Assembly (NCBI GenBank): GCA_933207985.1
Contig: OW240920.1
Coordinates: 126,914,180 to 126,978,179, forward strand
DNA from: Pelobates cultripes
Lineage: Eukaryota > Chordata > Amphibia > Anura > Pelobatidae
Direction of reading: 5' to 3'
Length of the DNA stretch: 64,000 nt
The notes below the pieces were generated by a model. The model had not been told where the DNA came from. It saw nothing but the letters and a program-made list of their open reading frames with translations, and did no database searches. Positions 10,146 to 22,100 of the stretch are shown here, one piece after another. Made by a program: the position numbers and the translations under genes. How positions within the stretch are numbered: position 1 is the first letter of the stretch; every line of letters starts with the position of its first letter.

Positions 10146-11095
10146 TGGTGATGTTACTGATTATGGCTATAAGAAAGGGCAGCAGTTACTATTCTCTGGT
10201 GATCTTTAGTTTTGAGACTATGAAAGTTTTACTAGTGGGACTTTCAGGGATTAACAGATTTAGGAAAGGGATTTTTAGACTGTCATTCATCAAGATGTGG
10301 TCCAGGAGATCTAGGAATTTGAGACTGATGCTGATCAGGTCATAGTGAAAACAAATGCTTTGTTTTGAGGTCTTTCTGGTGACCGGTAGTGGTGGGGATT
10401 ATGAGATGTTATTTGATGTATATAGGATTATTTACTGTGTGTATTCAAAGTGTATTTAAAATATAAGGCTAATGTAGCTGAACATGGAAAATCTGTGTAA
10501 GCTAACTATTAGTGCAACTACTTAGGTCTTAAATTTGAATTCCACTTTAAAAAGATAACTTTAGGTATAAACCCTGAACGTGAAGAATCTGGAATTAAGA
10601 ATGATATGAGGCCCTTATTGCTCATATAGTGGTGGGACACTGCACTTAGCAATTGCTCACTTATATGGTAGGTTATGACGGTGATGTGGTTTGTAGGGAC
10701 ATATTGGGAAGAAAATCAGAAAGCTGTCACTTTGTAACCATTGATGATTGATTAATGTTCTATTGGAATTTTGAGTATGAAGTCAAAGGTCTTGATGTGA
10801 AATATCAGAAAGCTTTTAGTATGAAACAATTGCAATATTCAGATTAAACTAGCCAAGTAATGACCGGCTGGATTGGCAAACCTTTCCAAATCCGATATTT
10901 TTGCTCTGAAATTTGCCACCCGGTTTTTACTAAACTCTAAATCACTATTTAACGAATGGTATAATACAATATATTTGAGCGCCTTTAAATCAATATGGTG
11001 TTTATATATAATTCGGGACATGTCAATGGAATTAGGGAGTGCCGTGTTGTAGGTAGCATAGTGAGGTAGGGGCTTAAGCATTCAAATGTGAAATT
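10146..11095. other. Unique-looking sequence; MITE fragment near 10840-10960
   Basis: No exon recognised, although the rest of irak1 would be expected here. 10840-10950 resembles the GTTTAGTAAA / AATCCGATATTT class of short hairpin repeats on the minus strand. The 80-codon minus frame there has no family motif. Confidence 0.4.
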
Positions 11096-11195
11096 NNNNN
11101 NNNNNNNNNNNNNNNNNNNNNNNNNNNNNNNNNNNNNNNNNNNNNNNNNNNNNNNNNNNNNNNNNNNNNNNNNNNNNNNNNNNNNNNNNNNNNNN
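11096..11195. other. Assembly gap of exactly 100 N
   Basis: One hundred consecutive N. A round 100 is the usual placeholder for a join of unknown size, so sequences on either side need not be true neighbours. Confidence 0.99.
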
Positions 11196-12900
11196 TACTC
11201 ATTCTACAAAAAACTCAGAAGGTGTGGGGGTATGGGTTTGCCAAACTTTGTCCATTACTATCATGTAACAGATGCGGCGATGGCACTTAAGTTCAACCTG
11301 GACCGTGATCGCCCCCTGTGGCTCGAGATGGAGACAGCAAAGATTACTCCTCACTCTATTAAACATATTTTATGGCTGCCCCCTTCTTGACGACTGTGGG
11401 TGGTGGATATGTACCCATCCACCAAAGTGGCTGTTAAATCATGGGATATCCTATATAAGAATATGCGTCCAGCTGCTAATCCGTGTTGCAACCCTCATTA
11501 CCTGAGTTGGATGTGGATTATTGGTCTTCACATTCAATCCCACACATTAAAGACCTATTTTTATCTACTCATTTTAGACCTTTTGACCAATTGAAAGACA
11601 AATTTAAGTTAAAGGATCACTATAGTGTCAGGAAAACAAAGCGGTTTTCCTGACACTATAGTGCCCTGAGGGTGCCCCCACCATCAGGGTCCCCCTCCCG
11701 TGGCGCTGAAGGCGTTAAAACCCCTTCAGCAGCTTACCTTAATCCAGCACTGGGCTCCCTTGGCGCTGGTGACCTCTCCTCCCCTGCTGACGTCAGTTCC
11801 CCCGTTCCGACGTCAGCGGAGCCAAATGCGCAATGCGTGGCAAGTGCCATGCGCATTCAAAGTGTCCATAGGAAAGCATTTCTCAATGCTTTCCTATGGA
11901 CGCTCTGCGCGATGGAGGCATAATATGCCTCCGGAAGACAGCCACTAGAGGCTGGATTAACCCCAAATGTAAACATTTCTCTGAAACTGCTATGTTTGCA
12001 TCTGAAGGGTTAAAAACTTGAGGGACCTGGCACCCAGACCACTTCATTGAGCTGAAGTGGTCTGGGTGACTATATTGTCCCTTTAACCATTTTTAAGCCC
12101 ATATGCATGAGGAGATTGTGTCGTTGAGTAGCGAGTGTTTTGGGATTTGTGACCAGAATCTGAATTTAAGAAAATTGGATATATCAAATTTGGAAAAACT
12201 TTAGCTTTTAGATCCTGGCAGAAAAGGCACCATCTCCTTGTGTTATGCTTTTTGGCTGGTGAGACAGGTCCTAAAATGGACTATATGTCAAAGTGGGAGA
12301 GTGAATTGGGTGGGGTATATACAGTCAAGCAATGGCATGAATTTCTAATGCCATTGAAAGGCATTACACAATGTATTAATCATTTGGAATCCCATTTCAA
12401 ATTAATTTACAGATGGTATTTAACTCCATCTAGACTGATTTAAACTAAAATTGTCAAATACTAATGCATGTTGGAGGAAATGTGGTCAGTAGGCACACTC
12501 CATCATATTGTTTGGTCCTGTCCCAAACTAGACAAATTTTGGCAGGATGTTCATCAACTGGTTATTTCTGTAGTCGACCATAATCTACCCCTATCACCAG
12601 AACTGTGTATATTTAAGAGATTCGCTGATTACTTGTCAAAAAAATAAGACTATTATTTTAGGCCACCTACTCCTGTCTGCCACCTCTGTAATCCCCCGAC
12701 ACTGATGGTCAACTGCCATATCAACTATTAGTGAAGTTCTTAAATTAGTCTTTGAAAGTTAGAATTGTGAGCTAGCACTCCGCATACCCTTTGATAATGT
12801 ATCTCTTCTATAGCATTCATTGGCTGTGTGGGAAGAGAACATTGGACATCAATACAATGTTTCTCCTTGACTTCCACCTGGCTAGACCTTTGTTTTCATT
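11196..12900 (+). mobile_element. L1-like ORF2 C-terminal region, decayed, split by a MITE
   Basis: Just after the gap the + frame reads CGGMGLPNFVHYYHVTDAA, which matches the post-RT block of L1 ORF2 (compare [18 protein letters not shown] in the L1 at 53404). After the MITE at 11609-12086 the match resumes, with HFKLIYRWYLTPSRL at about 12390-12440 and then HIVWSCPKLDKFWQDVHQL after a frameshift. These are the C-terminal parts of ORF2. Several stops and frameshifts mark it as old. The left boundary is lost in the assembly gap; the right end is diffuse near 12900. Confidence 0.7.
11609..12086. mobile_element. T2-like MITE inserted in the L1 relic
   Basis: Starts TTAAAGGATCACTATAGTG and ends ACTATATTGTCCCTTTAA. 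Internal hairpins include GGAAAACAAAGCGGTTTTCC. L1 ORF2 similarity lies on both sides, so the MITE inserted after the L1. Confidence 0.85.
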
Positions 12901-14289
12901 TCTTTTAACTTTGATATTCATTTTTTAATACGTTAATATAAACAACCTCAAAGCCAATAATTTTTTGTATTATTATTATTGACATGTTCATTTTGACTTG
13001 CAATATTATATGATGTACATCTTATATTCCCCTGTTTGATTGCAGTGCTTCATTATCCGTTATTATTATTATTATTATTATTGTTGTTGTTATTGAAAAA
13101 TCTATCCATAAAATTTTTTGAAAAGAAAAACCATTTAATACAAAGCAACCTTTCGCTGATCGTTTGACAAGTTTGGCGATATTCCGATTGAACATTGAGA
13201 TAGTTACAGCAGGTAGAAAGTGAGTTAAGAAAAACAACTGTGTGCTGTAAACAACGCTAAGTGAATCAGCCATGAGCAAACACAATGAAACCTCGACCAG
13301 CAGGTGTTTTAGAAGGTAAATAACTGCAAAAACGTTATTGAATTAGAGGCAAACTAATAACCATAACCACTGCAGCTTGTGGTAGTAATCATGGTGCAAA
13401 GAGTCTTCCAATACCTTCTCCCCAGGTAGTGTCAAACTGCTTTTGAATGGTTTGACAAAACACAGCAGACTCTGCTGTTGCTTGAAGCTGTTCCCTGTTA
13501 CAGTGAAGCAACACACCCACAAATCTTTCCAGTAAAAACCCAAACTGTTTTTTGGGTGTTTTTATGGTGCAGTATGTTAACCTGCTGTATAGGTCTCCAC
13601 CAGTGAGTTATGTGTCCAGGGGAACTTGGTAGAACTGACCGCTGTAGTGTCACTCTGTTAGCACAGCCACACTGCTCCCCTGTGTCTTGCAACTCCTATT
13701 CTAAGATATGCATCAGATCTTCCCCCAGGCCACTTTGGAAATGGAGAAATGGGGAAGGGGGGTTTGGAGGGAAGAGAAAATATAGCCTGTTTGAGCAGCT
13801 GTATCCAATAGACTGCAGGGACTGTATGATTGATTACTTTTTATATGGAAGTGGAGTCAAGGGAGAAACATTTAATAGATATGTGTTGTGGTTTTTTTTT
13901 TTTTAAAGGAGAGTTTTCACTTTCGGGGTTTTTACTATCTCTACCACATCTGGAAGTGGTGTGGGGGAGTGTTCTATACTTACCTCTGCTGCGTTCCTCT
14001 CTGCAGTAAACGCTACATTGGTCTGAAGTAAGGGGGAGCTGTCATCACTAAAAATACTGCTCTCTCTTTCAGCTATATCTCTGCTATAAATCAGAAGGTT
14101 TATATGACTCTGGTCTTATTTTAATGTCCCAATGCATACTGTTCTGTGTTGCATTTTTTGAAAAATGATTTTCTTACAGTTACTACAGGAAATATTTTGT
14201 CTAGCAGAGGTTTTCAGTTTATACTAATAGAGAAAGCACTTATGGTGTCGTGAAGAAGGAAGACTACAGGCCATATCCACAGTGCTTCT
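12901..14289. other. Intergenic or intronic sequence, no exon recognised
   Basis: Contains a (TTA)n tract at about 13060-13082 and a MITE-like fragment (ACCATAACCACTGCAG) at 13360-13400. A noncoding first exon of emd could lie here, but nothing in the sequence identifies it. Confidence 0.4.
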
Positions 14290-14582
14290 TTAAAGGGTTA
14301 CTACAAGCACTACAGTGATCTGAAGTGGACATGGTGCCTGGAGTCTGTATTCGCAACGTTCACTTTGAAATGCTGCACATACGGAGATTAACCCCTTTGC
14401 TGAAGGATGTATAACTCCATCTCTGGTACTGTCGTTGGACAACACAGAACACATTTACTGGGCTGACTAATGTCAATTCTGTACAAAGCTAATCCAGGCA
14501 GCCAATGGCAGCACGTCATCTCCTAGTGCCATAACCTATTGAAGATGTTCAGGTGGTTATGGTGCACGGAATGTCTCTTTAA
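14290..14582. mobile_element. T2-like MITE just upstream of emd
   Basis: Left end TTAAAGGGTTACTACAAGC; the right end ATGTCTCTTTAA closes with TTAA. Sub-terminal parts pair (GATCTGAAGTGGACATGGTG against ...GGTTATGGTGCACGGAATG). It ends 379 bp before the presumed splice acceptor of the first coding exon of emd. Confidence 0.7.
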
Positions 14583-14960
14583 GGACACAGTGTTACTCAA
14601 TAAGTGCTGTGTTGGACTTTAATGACCAACAATCATTAAGCAAATTGGACCGGTTACAGACATTGTTTAGGCAGATATTGGAAAACAATACAGCGTTTTG
14701 GCTCTCACAAGAGCTTTTATCAAGCTGTGTGATTTTTTTTTTTTTTTTTTAATTTTTTTTTTTTTTTATCGTTCTCCAATAAAATCTGCCTTAATACCAT
14801 CTGTATTTGCACGGTCCAACTTTCTTAATAATTATTGATACATTTGGAATGGTCTACTCTGGTCTGAAAGCGCAACGGATGGAAATTTGTGCCACTCCAC
14901 TTTATACGTATTGAACTTTAATGACCTGTCAGAATAATGTAAAAATTCTCTCTTTCACAG

Positions 14961-15052
14961 GTCTACAAATATGGATGAGTATAAACGCATGTCAGATGAG
15001 GAGCTTATCGATATGCTGCATAAATACAACATCTCACACGGCCCCATTGTTG
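14961..15052 (+). CDS. emd: emd first coding exon (10 nt of 5' UTR, then 14971-15052)
   Basis: The acceptor TCTCTTTCACAG ends at 14960; the ATG follows at 14971. It codes 27 residues (MDEYKRMSDEELIDMLHKYN, then ISHGPIV) and the first base of Gly28, and ends at donor GTAAGT. This is the N-terminal half of the LEM fold. Confidence 0.93.
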
Positions 15053-16861
15053 GTAAGTTATTTATACTAGAACTGCATGAGCTTGGAGGACCTTTGTTAG
15101 AAGGAATGTACTAACTACTGTATATAGTAAATGTCTCTTATGTTACTCAAAGTTCTCTCTGCCTAATAATGTTGCGTAGGTTGGATTAAATTGATATTCA
15201 TAATGTGGAAGTGTATATTCTCTATTATGAAGGGGACGGTCTCAGTGTGTGGTGGAGAGCCATGGTCAGACTGCTTTCATACCTCCCAACATTTCAAATG
15301 GACAAAGAGGGACATTTTAATTATACGGGTGTGAGTGGGGTTGGGGCCAGGCAGTGGGGTTGTTATAAAACATTTTGGTTGACTTTCTAATAACAATTTG
15401 CGCAACTAAAATGTAATTTAGAACAAGAACAATGTATCTTATTTACACAGACTGATTTCTAAACACACTTATTATGGTAAAGACACATTACTGGGAGTAT
15501 TAGTGCTGTGGAGCTCTGTTAGACACGCCAACAATATAAACCTCCTTGAAAACAGGGACAGAGGGATTTGGGCCCATAAATAAAAAACAAAAAAAACTGT
15601 GCTTCCTAAATGGGTTCACTTACGAGGTATGTTGCTTGTAAGCAGTGTAATATAAATCAGGGAAGTTGTGCTCAGAGGCTCTAGGCAACATAAGCACTAC
15701 ATCGAGCTGTAATGGATATGTTGCTTAGAATTTCCTTGGAATAAATAACATTAAAGGGACACTTTAGTGTTAGGAATACAAAGATGTGTGCCCCCAGTAC
15801 ATGAAAGTGTTAAAAAGCCATTTCTTTGACTTACCTGGGGGACCCTGATTGCTGCGCATGCGCATTAGACCTTCCCCACAGGATAGCATTGACTCATTTC
15901 TTTCCTATGGGGTTTTCCATGCACAGCATCGTTTTACGGAGTCAAATTGGTAGACAGCCACTAGAGGCCGTTTATCAAAAATTGCAATGGTTATGTTTTA
16001 GGGTCAAGGGAACAGAAACACTACACAAAAACCACGTCAATTAGATGAAGTTGTCTAGATGCCTCTAGTGTCCCTTTAATGTCAAAGTAATGTTGGATTG
16101 TGTTTTGTATTTAACTGATAAAACCATTTAAACCTGTTTTTTGGGGGTTGATTTGATTTATTTTTGTTGTTCTATATCCATCATTATAAAAGTCACTTGA
16201 TCGTTTGCGTCAGCTAAGATTTATAGATAGTGAATTGTGTAAATAGTGTGCCAACCATTTAAAGCAGGGCTTGAAAAACTTGCCTAGAATTTATGTACTA
16301 GGGGGGCACACACACGCCATAGTGTTAGGAGCCAGGCAACCATTAGCCAGCTGCAAGACGCTTACCTCTAGAATTCAAAAACTTAATAAGAGCCTTCAAG
16401 CACACACAAACACTTAAATGGATACTGTCAATAAAGTACTTGTAATGTCTGAGGTGCTCTGGCATTCTATTTAGTGTTTAAACCTTGGTTTAGCACTAAA
16501 CTATTTTTCCCCAGTAACGTGTTCCCTCCCCATTTGCCTTAGCAACATTGGATGTCTGTAATTGGTTACAGGATTCAGCTGACTGTTTTCATCCTGTAAC
16601 TGCCAACCAATGTTGGTATGGCTAAGAAAGTGTGTAATTTCTGACTTAACCATACTTCCTGTGGGGGCCGGGCTGTGGACAGCTAGGTACTTATTCCTTG
16701 TTAAACTACTCGAAAATGGCTTAACACTGAATGGAGGGACAGCACCAGTGGACTCTAGGTACTATCACCACTTCAATGAGATGAATTCGTTATAGTGTCT
16801 TTAGTGTCCCATACATAAAGCTACACATAACAAGCCACGTACATATATATGCACAATATTC

Positions 16862-16904
<43 letters not shown>

Positions 16905-18375
16905 TGGTATTTATAAAGTGCCAACATATATAAAATCTTCAGATCTTCTCACCTGGCACATTGCACTTTTTGTCAGATAGGGGCTGATCGTCCTCTCCTG
17001 TTGCTCCTCTCATACCTCGCCCCTCTGTTGATTCTTCTTAATAGTAAATTTCCTCCTTTATAATATTGTAAAGTGCTGCAGAATAAGTTGGCGCTCTATC
17101 AATACCAATAATAATATAGACAAGGCCCTTCTTTATCCATAATACTGTGGGATCAAGGAAGGTTTTATAAGCTCCCAAATTGACTAATATGGGACAAGGG
17201 ACAAGTCTCGGCTCCAGGTCCAAGTTTTTGTTTTGTTGATCTTTGCTTTTAAAGGAATTCTAACTTACAGAGCACTGGATCCGACAGAAAATTAGGAACA
17301 GCGTTTAGAGACATAGCACTATAACCACCGCATTGAGATGTAATTGTTATGGAGCACTATAACCACAACAATGAGCTGTAGTTGTTACGGTGCTTATATG
17401 CCTCTTTAAATATGTTCCATTTACCAAAAGGGAGGACATCATCTTTTAACATGAGGTTATTACAGTTGTCTCTGTTTACTTAAGGGGTGTCTATATTTTT
17501 TACTTTTGTGTGTAAATAAGGTTTTTCTTCAATGTAAAACAAAGCATAAAGTGTAGCACCATCGGACACCCAGGTCCAATTCACAGAGGACCATTAGAAT
17601 GAGAACAAGATACTTGTTGGGATGTGTAAACCCCTCCTAATATTACTGGGACATATTTTGCCAAATTCAACCGCTATACAGTATTTTAAGTTTTTTTTTC
17701 TTTAGTAATTTAGTTTTTATTAAAACCACATAATACAAACATTTTAGAAAACGTTTAAAAGATAGGACATGAGTACAACAAAAGAGTTTTTGCAAAATTG
17801 ATAAATATGAATAGTTTGGTCTACATTGATGCAATGATCTTCCCATTTTAGAGCTTGCTTTCTTTTATTTCATTTTTTTTTTTTTTTTTTATATTTACAA
17901 ATTAGACATGCTTAATTGCAAACACGTTGTCTTTATTCCATAAATATAATAAACTAATGTAGGTCTGTTTTGTCAGTGGGCTACTGTAGAAGTTAAAAGG
18001 GACAGCGATACTTCCACTGTTTACATAAACAAAGTTCAAATTTGCTCCAAGAAGAAAACGTTCTCTTCTAGTTGTAATTCGTATATATATATAAATCGGT
18101 CAGTGCAAATAATCTTTACCAGAAAAAAAACTTTTAATAACAGAATGTGTCTGCAATTTCTTTCTGGTAATCTTTTGAACATTCCTAGGAAATACATTTC
18201 TAAAAATGGATACGCTTTTTATAACAAGACATGACTGTGCTTGAGTGTTTATCTTAAACGGGATATGAGTTTGTTGTGTTCTCTGGGATATTTTACATTT
18301 AATGATGTCTTGAAGTTGGTTATCAGAATTTTTTATTAATGTTTTTATTAATATATTTTAATATATTATATCTTG

Positions 18376-18416
<41 letters not shown>

Positions 18417-19084
18417 TCATGGCCTTACTTCCATGGTGTCCTGTTTTTTGTTTCTCCCCAACAAACTTACCGGAATGGCATCATTAGAAGTGCCTGCGAT
18501 ATGCGCAGGACGCTAGAAAACTGCAGAGAGCCCTGAAACAGTTCTCCTTGCAGGGTCTGCCGTCAGTGGACTGGCTTTAGATTGGCAGGCAGCCTGGTGT
18601 GCATTCCTGCCAGTAATTTGTGTGGAAGCGCCCACTTTCTGAGCAGATCCATTCTCCTTTGGACGGGGACAGGGACTCAATCACATCACTGATCCACCGC
18701 CTCCCATCGGCGTTCCGCTTCTTGGGATACTAGAATAGGGAGGTATGCAGAAGTGATGGTATGGCCCCCTCAGAGCCCTGATTGCAACACCGTCACGTAC
18801 ATTTACACGAAGAGGCAAAAGCAGCGGAGGCTGCCACAATGCACAGAAGACGTGATTAGTTCTCCAAGATCTCCGACCTACCTGAGAGGTCCTTACAAAA
18901 CTGTGTGCAAGTCTACCTAGAAGAATTGATGCAGTTTTGAAAGCAAAGGGCAGGCACGATAAATATTATTTCGATTTTTCTTCTGTTCAATTTTTGTGTT
19001 TTTTGTTAATTGATAACCAATATAAATAATTAACATTTCTACTTTTGAACGTTTTTACTTTACAGCATTTGTTACACCTGCCTA

Positions 19085-19122
<38 letters not shown>

Positions 19123-22100
19123 AAAACATTTAACAAATAAACTAATAATGAATACAAAAAAAACACTAATGGCATTAAATTGTGTACATTTTTTATTATG
19201 TAGTGCTCAAGCAATTCCCCATAGCTGATGTTCTTCTATAAACTTTATATTTTTTTTAGGTTCAACAAGGTCGTTGTATGAAAAGAAACTGTATGAATGT
19301 GAACATCAGAAAACGAAATTTCAGCCCTCATTTGGTAAGTTGACATTTGAGGCTCATCGCACTTGGTCAAACTTGCAATTTAAAGCAAGGAAAAACGTTG
19401 GTTATTAAATGTATGAGTTGGATTTTACATTTTCTTTATGCATGATGGAGAAAAATCTTATATAAAACAAATGTAAAACGGGAAGAAAAACACACTCTCC
19501 TATTTGTTCCATGTTTTCTGAATATCAACAGCTTTTGCAGGGCCAGGAAGTGGCAGAGTTTTCTGGGCCAGTCCTGGCCATCTTTTGTTTTCAGTGATAG
19601 CTCTGTGCATATTCCATTAAATCCCTCTGCAGCAGGTGTTTGATTGGCGCTCATGATGGAAATGAATTGGTAGAAGCTGTGATGAGTGGCTTCATTCATA
19701 GCTTCTAAGACCATATAAACACCCAGTGTCTGCAAGTATTGCTCTGCTTCTGGTAGATCCTGTATGTGAATCTCCATCTGTGTTAGTAGCCGTAAAGCAA
19801 GGTTGTAGATGAGTTTTGAGGAATGCTTTCATGCTAACATGGAGATCCAGACATTGTTAAAGAAGGCAAAGGTGTGTGGTTCAAAATAATATGTAGCCTA
19901 CACCTCAAAGCTGTCCTAAAGACCATTTTATTGGTATTATTAAGACCTCATAAAATTAAGTTTGTGGGGAAAGTCTCCTGGAATTTAGGATACAAAAAAA
20001 AGTGGTCTTTTAACTCTGTTGTTGCTTGTTTGGTTGATAGGATGAAGGTCATGAGCTGCCACATGCCCCCCTTTTATTCTAATATTCTTGCAGCAAAACA
20101 AGTCTTCTGGCAAATCTTCCCTGATCCATATGTGAGGATAGGACATTGACATTCCTGCTGAATTGTGGTCTCCAAGGTGGAAAACTTGGAGAGCACAGAT
20201 AAATAATGCAGTAATCCTCTGCCTAATGTGTCCATTTAATGCCTTGATGTCATCGTTTGGAATCTGATCCTTGTTTTCTGAACTATCAATGTTGTGGTTT
20301 GTGGGATAGTGGGGGAACTGGTGGTCTTTATTTTGTTTCCATTTCCCCCCCATATTTCATTATTTTATTGGTAGAAATGCGATAGGGCCATGCGTACCCA
20401 GACATAACTGCATCTTGGACTTTGGTAGAGCTAAGTGTAGTCAACAGGGCACATATCCTTTATGTGTCAGGTATAAATATGATATGGCGGGGATATTCAT
20501 ACTGTGAATTATCAGGAGTTTGCCAAGGGATTGCAGATTTTAGGTAAAATTTAATTTAACCTCAGGATTTCTACCCAAAAATTACCAGTTAAACTAAAGA
20601 AACTTCACAGTTTAACATATAATCATTTAAGAAAGATTGTGACATAGGAAAACAGGCTTCGGAATTTCTGCCGATATTCAAAAGGATATTCCTTAATATT
20701 AATGACCCGATGACAAGGAGTTCTTACTCTTTTAGACACGCAGTACAAGGCTGTCATAGGAGAGAGCTTAGAGGGTGGATTATCCCTTTTAGATGCTCAA
20801 ATGCTTTTGGGTTTATATAAGAGCAAAAACCCTTTTATGGATAGTGTGTTAAATAGATTCAAAATTCACACTCGACATATGTGAAACCCTTGGCACTGTG
20901 CATGTGTTAAGCTGCCTGTGCAGGAAATATTACGTGACTAAAGTCATCAGAAATGCTCCATTTCTAAAAGTTTATTCTGGATTTAGGAGGAGAGATATAG
21001 AGAGCAAACAAGGGTTTATTCACTAAACTGGCGATTTTTAGAGAATTCACCTGGACACTTAGAATGATGACGGCATCAACTGATTCTCTTCAAACATATG
21101 AATCCTATGTACTGCAGGGAAGCCATTTTTACTGTACCCTCCATTAGCATTACACCGTTCTATTTTGGCAGCGTGGTTGATAATGTGAGTGTTATTCCTT
21201 GATGATGAAAGCAGAAAATTCAGCTCTCGGATATTTTAGCTCATGGAAGAACTCGAGCTACACTGACTTAAACTTGTTCTCTTACCAGCATCCCATGACC
21301 ATGAGCTGCAGTACAGAGACTTTGAAAACGACAACGGTAAGCAGATGTCTTTTTTTTTTTTTCAATTTGACAATTTTTATAGATTTTTGGGGTGCAGAAG
21401 AAAAGAAGGGTGGGGAAGTTGTTGACACATTAGCAAAGGCTTCTCATCAGTACAATCTGTGCGGATATCACGTCTTTGGTTCGTACATTCACCATATACC
21501 CTTATTTCCCCCTGCTCTGTGTGTCAGTTCAACCTGTTCTGTCTCATGTTATATTCTTTAAGCAACAGTGGCCGTTTTGGTGAGTGACCTTTCATGTGCT
21601 GGGAGGGGGGGGGGGAAAGCACAGAAGTAAAGAAGGGGATTGGGGGGGGGGTACATCCCTTTTACATGTTTTCTTGTCGTAATTGTAGCGATGCTCAGGG
21701 CATCCTAGTCGACCTGTTTTCGATTCCTATTCTATTCGGAATTCAACGTCTCCAAGGTCTTCCGGGGACCTTTTCCCTTCTGGTCTGTGGTTCGATTTTT
21801 GTGATCTCTCCTTCCTATCCCCATATTCATGGTCATGCATAGAGGCGCACCTCTGTATGTGTAGCAGATGTCTTTTAACCCCTTAAGGACCAAACTTCTG
21901 GAATAAAAGGGAATCATGACATGTCACACATGTCATGTGTCCTTAAGGGGTTAAAGGGATTTAAAATCTCAACCCGGAAATTAGACTTGTGAGCTTAGCA
22001 TCAGTGGTTGGGAAGTTATTTGAAGGGTTGTTAAGGGATAATAGTCAGTAATTCATTTGAAACTACAATGTCATTAGTTGGAATCCACATGGTTTTATGA

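Noticed and set aside
9408..15052. Splicing of the irak1 exon onto the first emd coding exon as a fusion gene
   Set aside because: With donor phase 1 joined to 14961, the emd ATG is out of frame and the reading would not continue into emerin.
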